The notes: generated by a model from the letters alone, not told the origin. Positions 1 to 12,120 are shown, counted from the stretch's first letter. The stretch is DNA of 64,000 bases from Lates calcarifer (GCF_001640805.2 NC_066836.1:2069798-2133797); one strand, 5' to 3'. A program made the numbers and translations.

Positions 1-1584
1 CTGTAAAGTTTTTCTAATTTTACTTTTTGTACACGTTTATAGCCACATTTTTATATATAAACAAACAATAAAACTCAAAATTCCATCACAAGGATTTGGA
101 TCCAACTTCCTCTGAACACTGGATGATTGATCTGATCCTTCACAGGCGCAATAAACAAATGGAAATCTTTTATCAGGGAGCATGAAACTACAGCTCTGCA
201 GCGCAGCTCTGAGCTCTGTAGGTTAGAGTTAATTGATGTCAACATTGCTCCTGATCGGTCTGAGATTTGTGTTTGTGCTCAGTCGGCGCTCCCAAAAGGT
301 GTAATCACATTTGCATCTTAAATTTATCTGACACTGTTACGCACAACAGCTTACAGCGAGTGCAACTGTATAATATGTCCTTCCCTGTTATTACTTCTGT
401 TCTGCATTTCAGTTCTTTTGATTTCCTGATCGTTTTTTTTGTTCCTCGATTCGCTCCAGAGGATTGTGAAGCCACATTCCTACAGGTGTGCTTTGTTTGA
501 TGTCATCATAAACATCTGCTCTGATTTCAGCAGCTGGAACTTTGACTTGAATCATTAAATTAATGTAGTGTGCAGTTTGGTTTTTCCTCCAGTTCCGACA
601 GAGATGAATAAGCTACCAGTGTTACTGTCACCTTGAAATGACCACAGCTCTGTAAGAAGTGAGAGAATCAGGAGGCAGACAGAGGTAGATTAGTTTTCAG
701 TGATGGGGTGAGATATAGGAGCAGGGATATGTCTAATTATTACTTATCTGTTTCCTGAAGGACTGTCCAGCTCCAGTGAGACTACTACAAATATTATAGA
801 GGTAGATATAATCTGCACACGACACAGACAGAGGCTCCATTTGGCTTCCACAACCACCCGGGGGGATTGTTTCAGAGCTGAATATTTCTCCTGTCTTTGT
901 CTTGCTTTCAGCTCGGCTTCGGAAGGGCTCTATCTCTTGTGTCAATCAATAGCACTGCAGCTTTAAGCCCACCACTAGCAGCTCTGCCATCCCAGTGTCC
1001 CACACCATCCTCCTTTCCATCTGTCTGCACAGATCCCCGAGGCCCCCGGCTTCCACCCGGAGCCAGACACGGTCCAACATCAATCAATATCTCTGCAGGG
1101 CTGCACTGGTGAGCAGAGCCGCTTTCTCCGAGCGGATCAGAGCCAAGTGACATTTCTGAGAAAGTTCTGGGAATGAAACGACACACTCTGATGGGAAATG
1201 GATTTTTAAAGACTATCAGTTGTTTTGCATGTTTTACCTCATTAACTGCAAATCATGCCCATATTTTACAGAACTGACTATTATCCGTTTTTCTGTTGGT
1301 TTCTTACTTTTCAGGCAGCACTTGTTTTCCCCTTGTTACAGAGACTGAATTTGTCTGAGAATCCTAATCCAATAAAAATAAATATCCTCTGTTTTATTTC
1401 TCACCAAAGACACTTCATCACTGCAGAGTAAAGCAGGAGGAATGTTGAAATCTTGATCTTAATGACAGTCTGAGATTTAAGAGCCAGATTTAAGCTTTGC
1501 CCAAAAGGAAGAAAATAATAAATTCAGATTAGCTCCACAGCAATGACGAATCTAACTGAAATATTTGGACAAGTATTTGATGTA
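1..1584. other. Intergenic DNA, no gene seen
   Basis: AT-rich non-coding sequence with only short, unrecognisable reading frames on both strands. Confidence 0.6.
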
Positions 1585-1862
1585 TTGCCCTGAGATTTTG
1601 CACAGACATTCATGGTTTCCAGATGATAAACGCTACAGATGATGGTTAGTTAGCCTCTGACTTTTCCTTCAGCATCACCAGCAGGTCAAAGCTGTTTATT
1701 CAGTTCTTTGCTTTACGATCAGTTAGTGCTAGTTAGCGAAAGTTAGCACCAAAATCGTGAGTATGATTAACATTTTAAATACTAAACTTTAGCTTGTTAA
1801 CATTACCGCTGTATTACTTAGCTTAGCATGCTAACCTAAGCATTTAGCTCAAAGCACCACTG
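1585..1862 (-). repeat. Dispersed repeat with GCTAGC-rich end, minus orientation
   Basis: The segment reads GATTTTGCACAGACATTCATGGTTTCCAGATGATAAACG, then CTTCAGCATCACCAGCAGGTCAAAG, then a stretch rich in TTAGC/GCTAAC. Its reverse complement has the same order as the segment at 5391-5740 (AGCATGC, TAAACACAAAG, then a Dfam-like tail with CATGGTAATCCATCCA). I recognise this as a common teleost repeat. It has no coding capacity. Confidence 0.5.
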
Positions 1863-3159
1863 TGGATAAATACAACCTCACAGAGCTGCTAGCATGACTG
1901 TAAACTCACTGACAGTGAGCAGCTGTGATTTCATACAGGTTTTAATCACCTTTACAGGAAATGAATTTCATACTGAGAATTTTGGACATACAGATAAACT
2001 AATGGGTTAAAGTAGCACTCAGAGAATTCAGCTTTAGCCTTAGTCTGGGTTTGATTTCCTGTGTGTGTGTCTGGTGGATAAAATAATTCTCAGCAGCAAA
2101 GACCACAAATCAACACTGACGCAGTCATGAAACTATGCAGTTTGTTGGAACTGGAATGAAGTTGTGTAATTATCACAACTAAGAATGGTTCCTGTTTTGT
2201 GCCATAAAGCAACCACACAGATTTTTACCCAAATCCAACATGGCTGCTCACATCACTCAGTGCACTATGTATGTGCTGAAATTAATCTACTTACAATTTA
2301 TTGATGAAATGATAAAGTGCTGCCCTTCAGTCTTCGTGTGTCACACAGTGAAAGTTGTGTGTTTGTTTGGGCATTTTACAGGATTTAAAATGTGACTCAG
2401 TCAATCAGAACTGAGGACACAATCTTCCTGATGCTCTGCCCCTCCTGCCTCTGAGCCCAGAGACGGAGGTAATAACTCTCGACTGCTTTCTGGGGACTTT
2501 TCTCTGATGTTTATGATCCGCTTTACCAGCTAGATCTGAGCGCACAGGAAAACATAAAGCACCTTCCCTGGAATCATCTTTAATATCTCCTCATAAATCT
2601 GACGCATGAAGCGAGAGAGAGACTCCCTCAGATGTTTAAAGGCGGCAGCGAGTTCACAAGCAAAAGATGTATGTAAAAAAAAAAAAAAAAAAACGCCAGC
2701 TCTGATCAAGTGCTGCTGCTGCTGCTGCCCACACAGACCAGACATGTAACACTCTGCATTCTGCACTTCCCTTTTTCAGATGATCAGTCCTTCGCTTTCT
2801 ACTACAAAATCAAATGCTGCTGAAGCTGTAGTTTAAACTACAGCGAAAACACCAGAGCAGGTGGAGTTTGTGAAAGTAATTCACCTCTTTCTTCCCTGCT
2901 AACACGTTGACTGCAGTTTATCTGGACTCTGCAGTGTTTTTCTCGTTCACTTCAGTTCCATCTCTCCAGGTGGAAATAAAAATCTTGTTGCACTAGATAC
3001 CATAATAAATGAGTATACGGACGATTGTGCTGCATTTCATTAAGAGCGAGAAGGAAACCCAGTGCTCTGAGACGCCACAAGTGGTGGAGAGGAAATAAAA
3101 AAAGGGAAATTCAAAATGTTAGCACTGTAATTCTTACATTTTTAGACTGAGTATTTAAA
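1863..3159. other. Intergenic DNA, no gene seen
   Basis: Non-coding sequence apart from the poly-A run and the short CTG run at 2712-2727. Confidence 0.6.
2676..2694 (+). repeat. Poly-A run
   Basis: About nineteen consecutive A. No retroposon body could be recognised next to it. A CTG run follows at 2712-2727. Confidence 0.9.
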
Positions 3160-3390
3160 GATGACGACTGTTTCAACATGACAACGTGGTTTTCCCAGTC
3201 TGGTGTGGTAGGACTGCCCTGAACCCTGACCTCAACCCTCATCCAACACCTCTGGGATGAACTGGGACACCGACTGTGAGGCAGACCTCGTCACCAACAT
3301 CAGTGCTGGACCTCACTGATGCTCTTGTGGCCGAATGGGAGCAAATCCCTGCAGCAGGTTCCAACATCTGCTGCAAAGACTGACGTTAAT
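3160..3390 (+). pseudogene. Decayed Tc1/mariner-type transposase fragment
   Basis: Short conceptual pieces in this stretch match the C-terminal part of Tc1/mariner transposases: NPDLNP near 3220, LWDELGHRL at 3250-3276, and SVLDLTDALVAEWEQIP from about 3300. These correspond to the family's SPDLNPIE-LW-EL and the E-W--IP segment. The reading frame changes between the second and third piece, a TGA stands right after HRL, and the region between the FxxD-type segment and the SPDLNP motif looks shortened. It is an inactive relic. Terminal inverted repeats were not found. Confidence 0.6.
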
Positions 3391-3734
3391 TAATGTGCTC
3401 CCTCTGTCCACTGATGTGCAAGCCCACATTTCTGCACTGATTTTGTCGTAACAGGCCAAAATTTCTGCAGCCAGGTTCCAAAATCCCATCAACAACCCTC
3501 CAACTAAATTAGCTGCACACGAGTCTTGTGTGTTTTGTCGACAGCCTCCTGCCTCCCATCAGATCTCAAACTGAGGAAAGGACCTTAAATGGCACTAAAA
3601 AGCAGACTCAGTTTCAGGTCCATGGATGCAGCGGTTACCGCTGGCTTCAGGCAGAGATCTAACAACACAACTACATTTATTTCTTACAAACCGATCGGAG
3701 CTGCAGGCTCAGATATTCACCCAGCTCTGTTTTC

Positions 3735-3762
3735 GTCTGTCTGTCTGGCTGGCTGGCTGGCT
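3735..3762 (+). repeat. (GTCT)n/(GGCT)n tetranucleotide tract
   Basis: Three GTCT units are followed by four GGCT units, forming a short compound microsatellite at the edge of a CpG-richer patch (3780-4100). Confidence 0.85.
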
Positions 3763-4823
3763 TGGTTAAACTGGCCCTCTCAGCGTCGCATCTAAATGAC
3801 CCGTCACCAGTGCATCTGCAGCTCACGGCGAGACGCCACTGGAGCAAAAATGGACGTGGCGGGCGTCCGCTGTCCCCAGCCACAACAGTGAGACAGCGAG
3901 ACGTGAGCAGGAGAGAGAAGGAGAAGGCAGCCCTGCAGTCAGTGACGCTGGGTGGCAGGCCAGACGAGGAGACGGGACAAAGTCGTCTCTGAACTCCAGC
4001 TAACCCTAAAAAGAGCCACAGGGGGGTGAGAGCCAAGACACACATTATCCAGCAGTGAGCAGGCAGACCGGACTCGCTGAGGACACGGGGCACACACAGT
4101 CTAGACGCTCTTTAATTGGTCGTTCTGGTTTCCACTGTGATGTAGCTGAGAGAGAAGCAGCAAAATGAGCTGTTCAGCCATTTAAATGACGACAGGCTTG
4201 TTACGAGTCTCAGCTGAAGCTCTACACTGTTTCAAGCTACAATAAATCTGTTTTTATTTCTTCAGTGATCAGAATTACAGATTAAATATTATTCAATTTA
4301 TCTTTATTCAATTTATTACATTTAAAGTTGATTAAAATGATTCAATTAAAATGTAATATAAAATGTACTTTAAATTAAATGTAAATATATTTATTTTAAT
4401 CTTTAGTCATTTTAATTTTGTTGACTTAAATTAGTTAATGTTATTTTTATTACCTACAAAAATTTTAGTTTAGGTTTTAGTTTTTAAAAAACATTTTAAA
4501 TGAAAACTTTTTTTAATTATCCAAGAATTTGTTTGTGATTAATAAAATAAAATACAAATAATACTGACAGATATTTTTGAAATGTATTCATTGAAAAATA
4601 GAAATAAATATAAAGTGTACACAAATTTGTGCATTCATTTTAATCATAACAATAAAAAAACAATAGGGAAGAATTTAAAATATGATGAAAATCTGGATCT
4701 CAGGTGCAGCCGAATATTGAATAAAACGTGTCTCCAAAGTGACGTACAGAGTAAAATCAGCTCCTTGCTGTTACATACATGTGGAAAACACACATATCCA
4801 TCTCTTCACCGTCTAATGTCTCT

Positions 4824-4841
4824 CACACACACACACACACA
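4824..4841 (+). repeat. (CA)n microsatellite
   Basis: About nine CA units. Confidence 0.9.
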
Positions 4842-5390
4842 TCTCTGAGTGTTTCAGACAGGCCCTTGATCATGTGTCGCACTTGAGGAAAAAAAAATCC
4901 AGTGAGAGATATTCTTGTAATTTTCTTCTCGTCGTCAGTTTCCCTCTCGTTGATGGAAGCCGACAGAACTGGGACTGCAACACAAACGCGAGGAGGCCGA
5001 GCACCTACGAGTCAAAACTCTGTTGTACCATCTCATTATTTTCAGACTCCATCTCTGGACTGGTTAAGATTCACGCACAGAGCAGTGGCGGCGGTGGTGA
5101 TGGCGGCACCGTTTTCGAGGCAGTCCTCAAAGTTTTACAGAGGAAAGACAGAGAGGAAAGACAGAGAGGAGGAAGCTGCTGATGGAAGGTTCAGGCTGTG
5201 GAGCTAAAAGATGTTAATTGTGAAGGCTGAATAAATTTTGTGTTGCTATACATCGAGATTTCCATTTTTTCCTTATTGTGTAACCAGGAGTCGCCGCTAC
5301 AGAGACCTGTGGATCCTAAAAATATTAAAATTTACTTTAAACAACCAAATCCTGAGAGAAATATCTGGCTGTGTAACTGTTAGCTGCACA

Positions 5391-5740
5391 TTAGCATGCA
5401 AAAACTGCTAATTGGCTCTAAACACAAAGCACAACTGAGGCTGAAGGGAAGGTCATTAGCTTTGGACAAACTGGATTTTAACCTCATGATGGTGCAAGAC
5501 GAGAAGTTAACAGACGTCATCCTCTGGAGAACATGACCGTCTGTACCAATCCATGCCACCAGCCACTGTTGAGATTGTTTACTGGATTAGTGAAAACTTT
5601 GACCTACAGATGGTGCTAGAGGAAAACTCAAAGGGTCACAGAGATCTTTACAGTTCATTTTCTCTCAGAAATCTGAACATTTTCACCAAATGTCATGGTA
5701 ATCCATCCAGTAGTTGTTGAGATATTTAAGTGTGGACCCC
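5391..5740 (+). repeat. Dispersed repeat with GCTAGC-rich end, plus orientation
   Basis: The order is TTAGCATGCAAAAACTGC, GCTCTAAACACAAAGCACAACTGAGGCTGA, ATGGTGCAAGACGAGAAG and then CATGGTAATCCATCCAGTAGTTGTTGAGATATTTAAG. The module (A)TG-C-TG-TAATCCAT---AGC---TGTTGAGAT occurs twice inside it, near 5540-5575 and 5690-5725. It is the inverted partner of 1585-1862. Confidence 0.55.
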
Positions 5741-8700
5741 TGATGGTTTAAACTACACCCTGATTTATTCCACACACTGCACTCACCTGACAAACTTGTC
5801 TGAATTTGTGAACTAATGCGATTAGAAAACCGTAAAGGCTGCGATTATTTTTACAACTCCTGACTCTGACCCAGTGGTTAATCATGTTGTGTCATCGTCC
5901 CTGTGCTCACCAATCAGAAGTGGCCCAAGTCAAAAAGACTGTGTAAACGCCCACTAACAAAAAACATGAGAAAGGCAGCTCATGGTGTGGAAACAGGCCA
6001 GCAACTCGCTACGTTAAGAGCAAGAAAAGCTCCTACAAGCGTTGTAAATCATAGACGTCGACCCCAAACGTCTGAAAGTGAGAACAAATTATCAACGCCA
6101 TCTGCTGACGGTGGCTCTGCTGGCAGGGAGGTTAGCCCTAACCCTCTCCTCCAAATATAGCTATATAGCGATCGCAATATCTGTCAGAAAAATCGTGATT
6201 AGATATTTTCCGAACATCATCCATGGAGGATGTCCCTACATATTGATGACTGAATCTGGTCGTTGATTAAATGAATGCATGTAATACTAAAATCTTGTTT
6301 TTTCCAATCAAACAACCACCTTACACTAGTTGTTATGTGAGTGCTTATACACCAGATTTACTGGGTCATGTTCAGTTGCACCAATGTGCTGAAACAAAAT
6401 GGCTGCTGCCCACCTCACTGATTTAAAAAGATATGGCTGTGAACTTTGATTGAGGTTCACACTGATCTATACGTCACACTGCACATTTGAATCAGGACAT
6501 TCCAGCAGTTAATAATTGACTGCATACAATATCACTAAAGCCTCCACAGAAAATGTGAAATCATTAAACAAAACGGCAGCATACTTTTAAATCTTTCTGA
6601 GGATTTACTGCTCTGTACCTGCTGTGGACATTCAAACAAGCCTGAAGCCACTGAGAAGAAACTCACTTTAATTCAAAACCAGAGTTATTATTTAACAAAA
6701 CCACCAGTGATAAGTCTGGAAAAATGTTCCTGTTTTGCAAGCACAGGTGTTGATGTAGCTGAAAAGCCCTTCACAGCACTCCATAATCTGTTCTTCTTTC
6801 ATAGCAATTACTTTGCAATAACAGGTGCCAGTTTTCTATCTGGGTCTGAAATGAAATTGTTTGGCTATTAAAATCTCATAACTATCAGAATGTTATCACT
6901 GTCTGCACTGCTTTTAGGATGAAATCTGTTTCCTTCTCAGATAAGAGGACAGGTCGGGGGAAGAAATATAGACTGATTGCCCCTTTATCTGCCCTCGTCA
7001 AATGATTTCAAATCCACAAGGACAACTGAGCGAGTGAGTGGATTTGGGATTCAGCAGAGAGCGAGCCGAGATTGCTGAGTTCATTCCCGCCCCGCCAGGG
7101 TACATATCAGATAACGTTGTCGCTTTTGGTTTGAGCTGTAATTTCCTGGAAGACGAGGCGCGATGTGACAGATGGCGCTCATGGTGAAAGAGCTGCCGAG
7201 GACGAGGACATGTTGCACCGCCGTCAAACCTCAGGCGGGACTGGAGAGGGCAGGGACACGAGGAAGGGCCCGACGCCACTTCTACTTTCTTTCTCTTTTT
7301 TTTGCACTTTTGCTGCAGAAACACTGAGTGTGAGACACATCAACCCCCCGGGTCGAAGACATGGGTTTAGCATTTGTAAACTCATGTTAGTGTTTATGTT
7401 GAAGCTGCTGTCAGCTCTCGCTTCAACATATATTGTGAAGATAAAACGTCTGCTTGTGTTTCTTTCTTTAACAGGGAATTCTCTCCCTTAATTCCACAAA
7501 TTAATTCCCAGTTTTCTGTTGATGCTTGGAACTGTTGATATAAAAAATCTTTAAAGCTGCATCAATCTATTTTTGGCCACTAGGAGGCAGAAAAACAACA
7601 CAACAAGTGAATAGATAGAGTCCAATCCAGGAAAACACACATGCAAGATGTACTGTTTAGTAAAACTCTCTGTAGTACAGTACAGTTTTTATTGCAATTT
7701 AGATTCATTGACATGCACAGAATTATGGGACGACAGTCAGTCAGACAGTATTTAAAAGTACTGAGTCTAAAAATAAAGGAATCAAACTTTAAAAAGTGCT
7801 GCCAAGTGTAATGTTTGGCTGCTCTGCACTGTTGCTAAATCTCCAAATTTCCAGAGAAAACCCATGGAGGACACGACCTCAGTGTCCTCAGAGGGACATA
7901 CTGTAACTGTGACCCTGTACTGCTCATTATAGCTTCTATAAAAAGCCTGTCAGAAATAAACTGTAAAGCAACAGACGACCATGTTGTTGGGAAATGCAAA
8001 TTCCTGATGATCTTCCCTGTTAAACCCTCTGCTGTACTCTGACTCCAACTCAATATAAACAGCACCAAAATAACCTTTTCTAAAAGTCATTTAATACACA
8101 GTGTCACGCTTCCTTTGACAGGAAACTGAAACATCTGACTTCCTCATTCCTGCTGCAGTGACGGACACTGAGTGGTTATCAGGCAGAAGCAGTTTGGCCA
8201 TAGGCAGAGTCTGAGAGTCTTATCACATCCGAAAGCTACAAGTGTGAAACAGTAACTTATTCTGTGTCCTGTCGACTCTTTATTGAGAATTAAACACTCA
8301 GTCACCACTTAACATTTATACCGTCCCACTGCTGTGAGCTGCTCTGTCAAACATAAAACAGTTCGCTGCTAATGGTGGAGACTTTCCAAGAAATTCACTT
8401 CCCCATTTTACACCCAAACTCTTTCAATACAAACAGGAGCTGTCTCCTGCAGCAGCTGTGCCAGGACTATAACAAGTATTCAGCCTTTATTTTAAAACTA
8501 CAGCACTGTAGTGTGCCACTAACCAGCTAGAAAAACAGAAACACATGTACTCTGATGCAATACAACAGTCCTGTAATAAATTCTGTTGTTACTGACTCAG
8601 AGAGGAGTTGAACTGGGGGCAGTTTGGTTGTTTTAACTCCATTTATGGCCTTTTTGTTAGACCTGGGTTAGTGGATTTGCAGATGTCCATGTAGAGATAG

Positions 8701-9260
8701 CAACAGGACGAACAATAACACTGATAAATGTAAATGTAAGAACAACCATTGAGCAGGATTGTAGGAGCAGCAGGAGGCATGTTATGACAGATCAGACTCT
8801 ACAGCTCTGGAGGCAGAAACACCTGGTAACTTCCACCTTAAACTCAGGAGCTACAGGTGGATGCTCAGTGGGGAGCTTGAAATGCAGCTGGCAGCACTGC
8901 CACGATCAACAGGGGCCAGGATATAGATGTAAATGGCAGTGAAAAGGGTTTAACATGTGAGCCTGAAGCGCTCAGGCTTCACTTCATTAATGGCAGCAGC
9001 AGCTGCTCCAGAACTGCAAACACAATCTACATTATATTAATACTTCACGCTAAGTTTCCCTCATTAATGACGGCAAAGCAGCCAGATCACTTCATCACAA
9101 TGACTTGTACTTGTATATATGTGATAACCACTGAAACGACACAAGCTGCTCTTTAACTCGCATGAATATGGTTATAGTCTGATGTGCTGTAGCTCTTCAA
9201 ATTTCTCAAACACGTCCAGAAGCAAAAGCATCAATAAAAATATTCATTACAACACAGCTG
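5741..9260. other. Intergenic DNA with possible regulatory patches
   Basis: No gene is recognised. Three AGATAA-type words cluster at 6939-7114, a CTCF-like core lies at 7577-7590, and a hairpin with flanking ATTAATG words lies at 8957-9070. Confidence 0.55.
6147..6215 (+). repeat. Fragment probably from the opposite part of the 9261-type repeat
   Basis: GCTATATAGCGATCGCAATATCTGTCAGAAAAATCGTGATTAGATATTTTC resembles a segment of the same fish repeat group, which carries CGATATC/ATCGCGAT words. Only this part is present. Confidence 0.3.
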
Positions 9261-9345
9261 ACCAGGGCTGAGCGGTACGACCAAAATCTCATATCCTGAT
9301 AACAACACATACCACAACGACAGGTGGTAGAAGAGGTTGGTGGTG
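9261..9345 (+). repeat. Fragment of a dispersed repeat (GGGCTGAGCGGTACGACC type)
   Basis: AGGGCTGAGCGGTACGACCAAAATCTCATATCCTGATA resembles the start of a repeat common in fish genomes (GGGCTGGGCGATATGGCC type). It is short and diverged. Confidence 0.4.
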
Positions 9346-10689
9346 TTTGATGTGGGGACCGGTGTCATGACTCATTATATCTATTACTGAATCCTAGAAA
9401 TATTACTTTCTTAAAATTAGAAAATAAGATTATAGGCTCAAATAAACTTTAATAATAAGCTGCAGTGGAGGTGAAAATAATCACTGACCGAACATGTTGT
9501 TTCTTCTTTAATGAGAGTTTAAGGACTAAATCAGACCCAGATTTTTTTCACTGTAGTAGCAGCAGCGGTGACTCAACCTGCAGCTGCACCCATTCCCCAC
9601 CTTCCTCCACACACACACACACACACACACACACGTACAGATCCATGCCCTCACTGAGTTTGTCTGTGCATTAAACCTCAGCAGCTGCTCTCATCGCCCT
9701 GCTTCGTCTCGTCTGAATCTCACGCTTGATGATGGTTTCATTAAGACTGACGCCTGTTGATCACAAGACTCTCTGGATCCTGGACAAAGAGCGTGTTTGT
9801 TTTTCACATCTCAGCGGGGAGGGGACCACAAAGACATGGCAGTGGTCCCTCTAATCGTCCTCTTTCTTTTTGTCTCACACACTCTTTTCTGTGCGACAGA
9901 AGTATACAGACTCCTCCGTTACGACCCCAATGACTCCCTGCCCACAGTTTCTTTGTGCGTCTCGACACACGAACGCACCTCGAGGAGCTGACAGCGGCGG
10001 TGACGGATGAGTCACTGTCATAACTCCTCATCAGGTTGCTGTTTGTCTCCTCCGGAAGGATGAATGAAGGCGCTCAGGGCTGGATTTATGAGAGCCAATC
10101 AGCAGCCAGACAGACAGGACACATTACTACGGCCCTGCCGTTACCATGGTGATCTTACATCACGGCGCAGATGGACACAAACACAAAATTAAATACCTTT
10201 AAGGAATATTATAGTTAAAGCTGAGTTATATTTTGAAATAATGTCAATATACCGTCTGGGATTTTGCTTTTTGTATCATCCTGACGCAGATCGTGTTTGT
10301 GCGTCGTCTCGGTGAAATGTTGTGTTGATGTTTGTCTTTAACAGACAGCTGTCAGCGGAGCGACTAGAAACACATGCAACTGAGGGTAAAGGCGTATGAC
10401 AAACGCCCCCAGGCAGAGTCAAACATCACAGTCACATGACAGAGTACGAGCCAATCAGAACGCTCCATATACAGACACATTATTTATGGCTTTCTAGGAC
10501 TCAATACAGACACACAACCAGACCACACTGCAGTATTATACAGTAAATACACACCACAAATACACCATAATATATCACACAGTGCACAGCAATGTCACAA
10601 ATATGTTACAGTGATACCCAGTACATTCAAAACTGCTATGAATTATATTAAAATAATATAAACCTCCTCCTTCTTTACTCTTTACTACT
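9346..10689. other. Intergenic DNA, no gene seen
   Basis: Non-coding apart from the CA tract at 9.6 kb. A CCAAT word (10095-10099) and a near-palindromic GTTACCATGGTGAT (10140-10153) stand in a slightly CpG-richer patch. Confidence 0.55.
9608..9634 (+). repeat. (CA)n microsatellite
   Basis: About thirteen CA units. Confidence 0.95.
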
Positions 10690-10820
10690 ATTCAAAAATA
10701 CTCCATTACTACTAAAAGTCTGACATTCATTAGGCATCATTATTGTTGATGCATTAGCAGCATTTTAATGTACTAACACACAAGTTTATTTTAAACTCCA
10801 TCCAACAGAATGTGAAACAG
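10690..10820 (+). repeat. Left part of an older dispersed repeat split by the TTAA element
   Basis: The text around GTTGATGCATTAGCAGCATTTTAATGT resembles the middle of a widespread teleost repeat whose right end is found at 11379-11584. The two parts are separated exactly by the TTAA-bounded element. The identification is from memory of the family, not from a search. Confidence 0.4.
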
Positions 10821-11378
10821 TTAAAGGTCCAGTTTGTAACATTTACAGGAATCTATCGGCAGAAATGGAATATATTCTAATCTAGTGTGTAATCACCTAA
10901 AACTAATCATTATTGTGTTTTCGTTTGCTTAGAATGAGCAGTTTATATCTACACAGGGAGCGGGTCCTCTTCTACGGAGTCCACCATGTTTCTACAGGAG
11001 CCCAGAACAGACAAACAGAACCAGTGACTCTGTATAGGAGCCTGTTACATTTCAGCTGTTACTTAACAACTAAATACAATATTTAAATAGACAGTGTTTC
11101 CCTGAGGGTGACTGTTTAAGAGCCATGTTTAAAAAACGCTGATATTTTGTCCTGATGTTCAGAGGTTTGGTCTTGACGTCTGTCCATCTATGACTTTAAA
11201 GACACTTAATAACATGTGGGAGCTTTTCTTGAGCTGAATATAACGAGTGAAACAGGAGGAGAGGAGATAAACACAACAAAACTCGACCGACTCTCACACT
11301 GAGCTGGAATAAAACGAGTTGCTGCAATCTGTGTTCTCACCACTAGATGGCACTAAATCCTACACGCTGCTGCTTTAA
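10821..11378. mobile_element. TTAA-flanked non-autonomous DNA element (MITE-like)
   Basis: The segment begins TTAAAGGTCCAGTTTGTAAC and ends with TCCTACACGCTGCTGCTTTAA, so degenerate inverted ends of the form TTAAAG--C-G---GTA can be seen. Both ends carry TTAA, the target used by piggyBac-superfamily elements. The inner text, for example AGAAATGGAATATATTCTAA and GGGAGCGGGTCCTCTTCTAC, is one I recognise as repeated in many percomorph genomes. It contains no transposase frame. It interrupts an older repeat described separately. Confidence 0.65.
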
Positions 11379-11584
11379 CACAAAACTATGTGTCTTTTTT
11401 TTTGACAGGATTATCACACGTTTTACAAATAAAGTAATAACTGCTGCTGTCAGACTAATGTAGTGGAGTACAAGTATAAAGTAACATCACGTGCGAATAC
11501 TCAAATGAAGTAGAAGCACCTCAGCATTGTTGAGTACAGTAAGTACAGTACTTGAGTAATGTACTCAGTTCCCATCCATCAGTG
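11379..11584 (+). repeat. Right part of the dispersed AAGTAC-type repeat
   Basis: The sequence has the features of a common teleost repeat: GTAGTGGAGTACAAGTATAAAGTA, then AATACTCAAATGAAGTAGAAGCACCTCA, then a GTACAGTACTTGAGTAATGTACT end. The family end is rich in the palindrome-like AAGTAC/GTACTT. Related text occurs at 52568 and, inverted, at 30851. Confidence 0.5.
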
Positions 11585-11999
11585 CAGGTTAAGGACAGAG
11601 TCACAGTGGAGCACCATAGAAACAAGTATTATATGACTATTAGGTGAATGTCATAGCAATATAAACCTGAGTCTGTTTCCTCTGAGCAGCATCAGAGGAC
11701 AGCAGCTCCATTATTAATGGATCCGTTTATTTCTTTATAGAATTGATTAACTGTTTAGTCTGTAAAGTGTAGAATCCAAATATATGTCATCTACAGCGCT
11801 TTAACAGTCTGATAATGAGCTCAAAGATGAACTGACAATTAAAAATACAGGCGATTAATTTTCCTTTCCTTCAATTTATCCATTCACTGATCATCAATAA
11901 TCGATCATTACAGCCTGACAGAACTGCATCATTATAATCTACTGAATGACATTAATGATATTTACTGATACAGCGTCGCCATTCACACACTAAACACCG

Positions 12000-12002
<3 letters not shown>

Positions 12003-12038
<36 letters not shown>
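12003..12038 (+). repeat. (CA)n microsatellite
   Basis: About eighteen AC units just left of the CpG-rich zone at 12.1 kb. TG tracts lie on the other side of that zone. Confidence 0.95.
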
Positions 12039-12120
12039 CCACAAAAATCAGCTCATTTTATTTCTACGATCTATTTTCCTCCATGTAATGAACAAATAAA
12101 CCGAGAATTAAAACACCATC

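Larger units (their letters stand above)
3391..5390. other. Intergenic DNA with a CpG-richer patch and an AT-rich stretch
   Basis: Positions 3780-4100 are richer in CpG than their surroundings and could be regulatory. Positions 4250-4700 are strongly AT-rich. A 14-bp unit (AGAGGAAAGACAG) repeats at 5141-5172. No gene is recognised. Confidence 0.55.

Noticed and set aside
3677..4093. 138-codon minus-strand frame
   Set aside because: It lies in a CpG-richer patch and runs through a GTCT/GGCT microsatellite. The protein looks random and a second frame overlaps it on the other strand.
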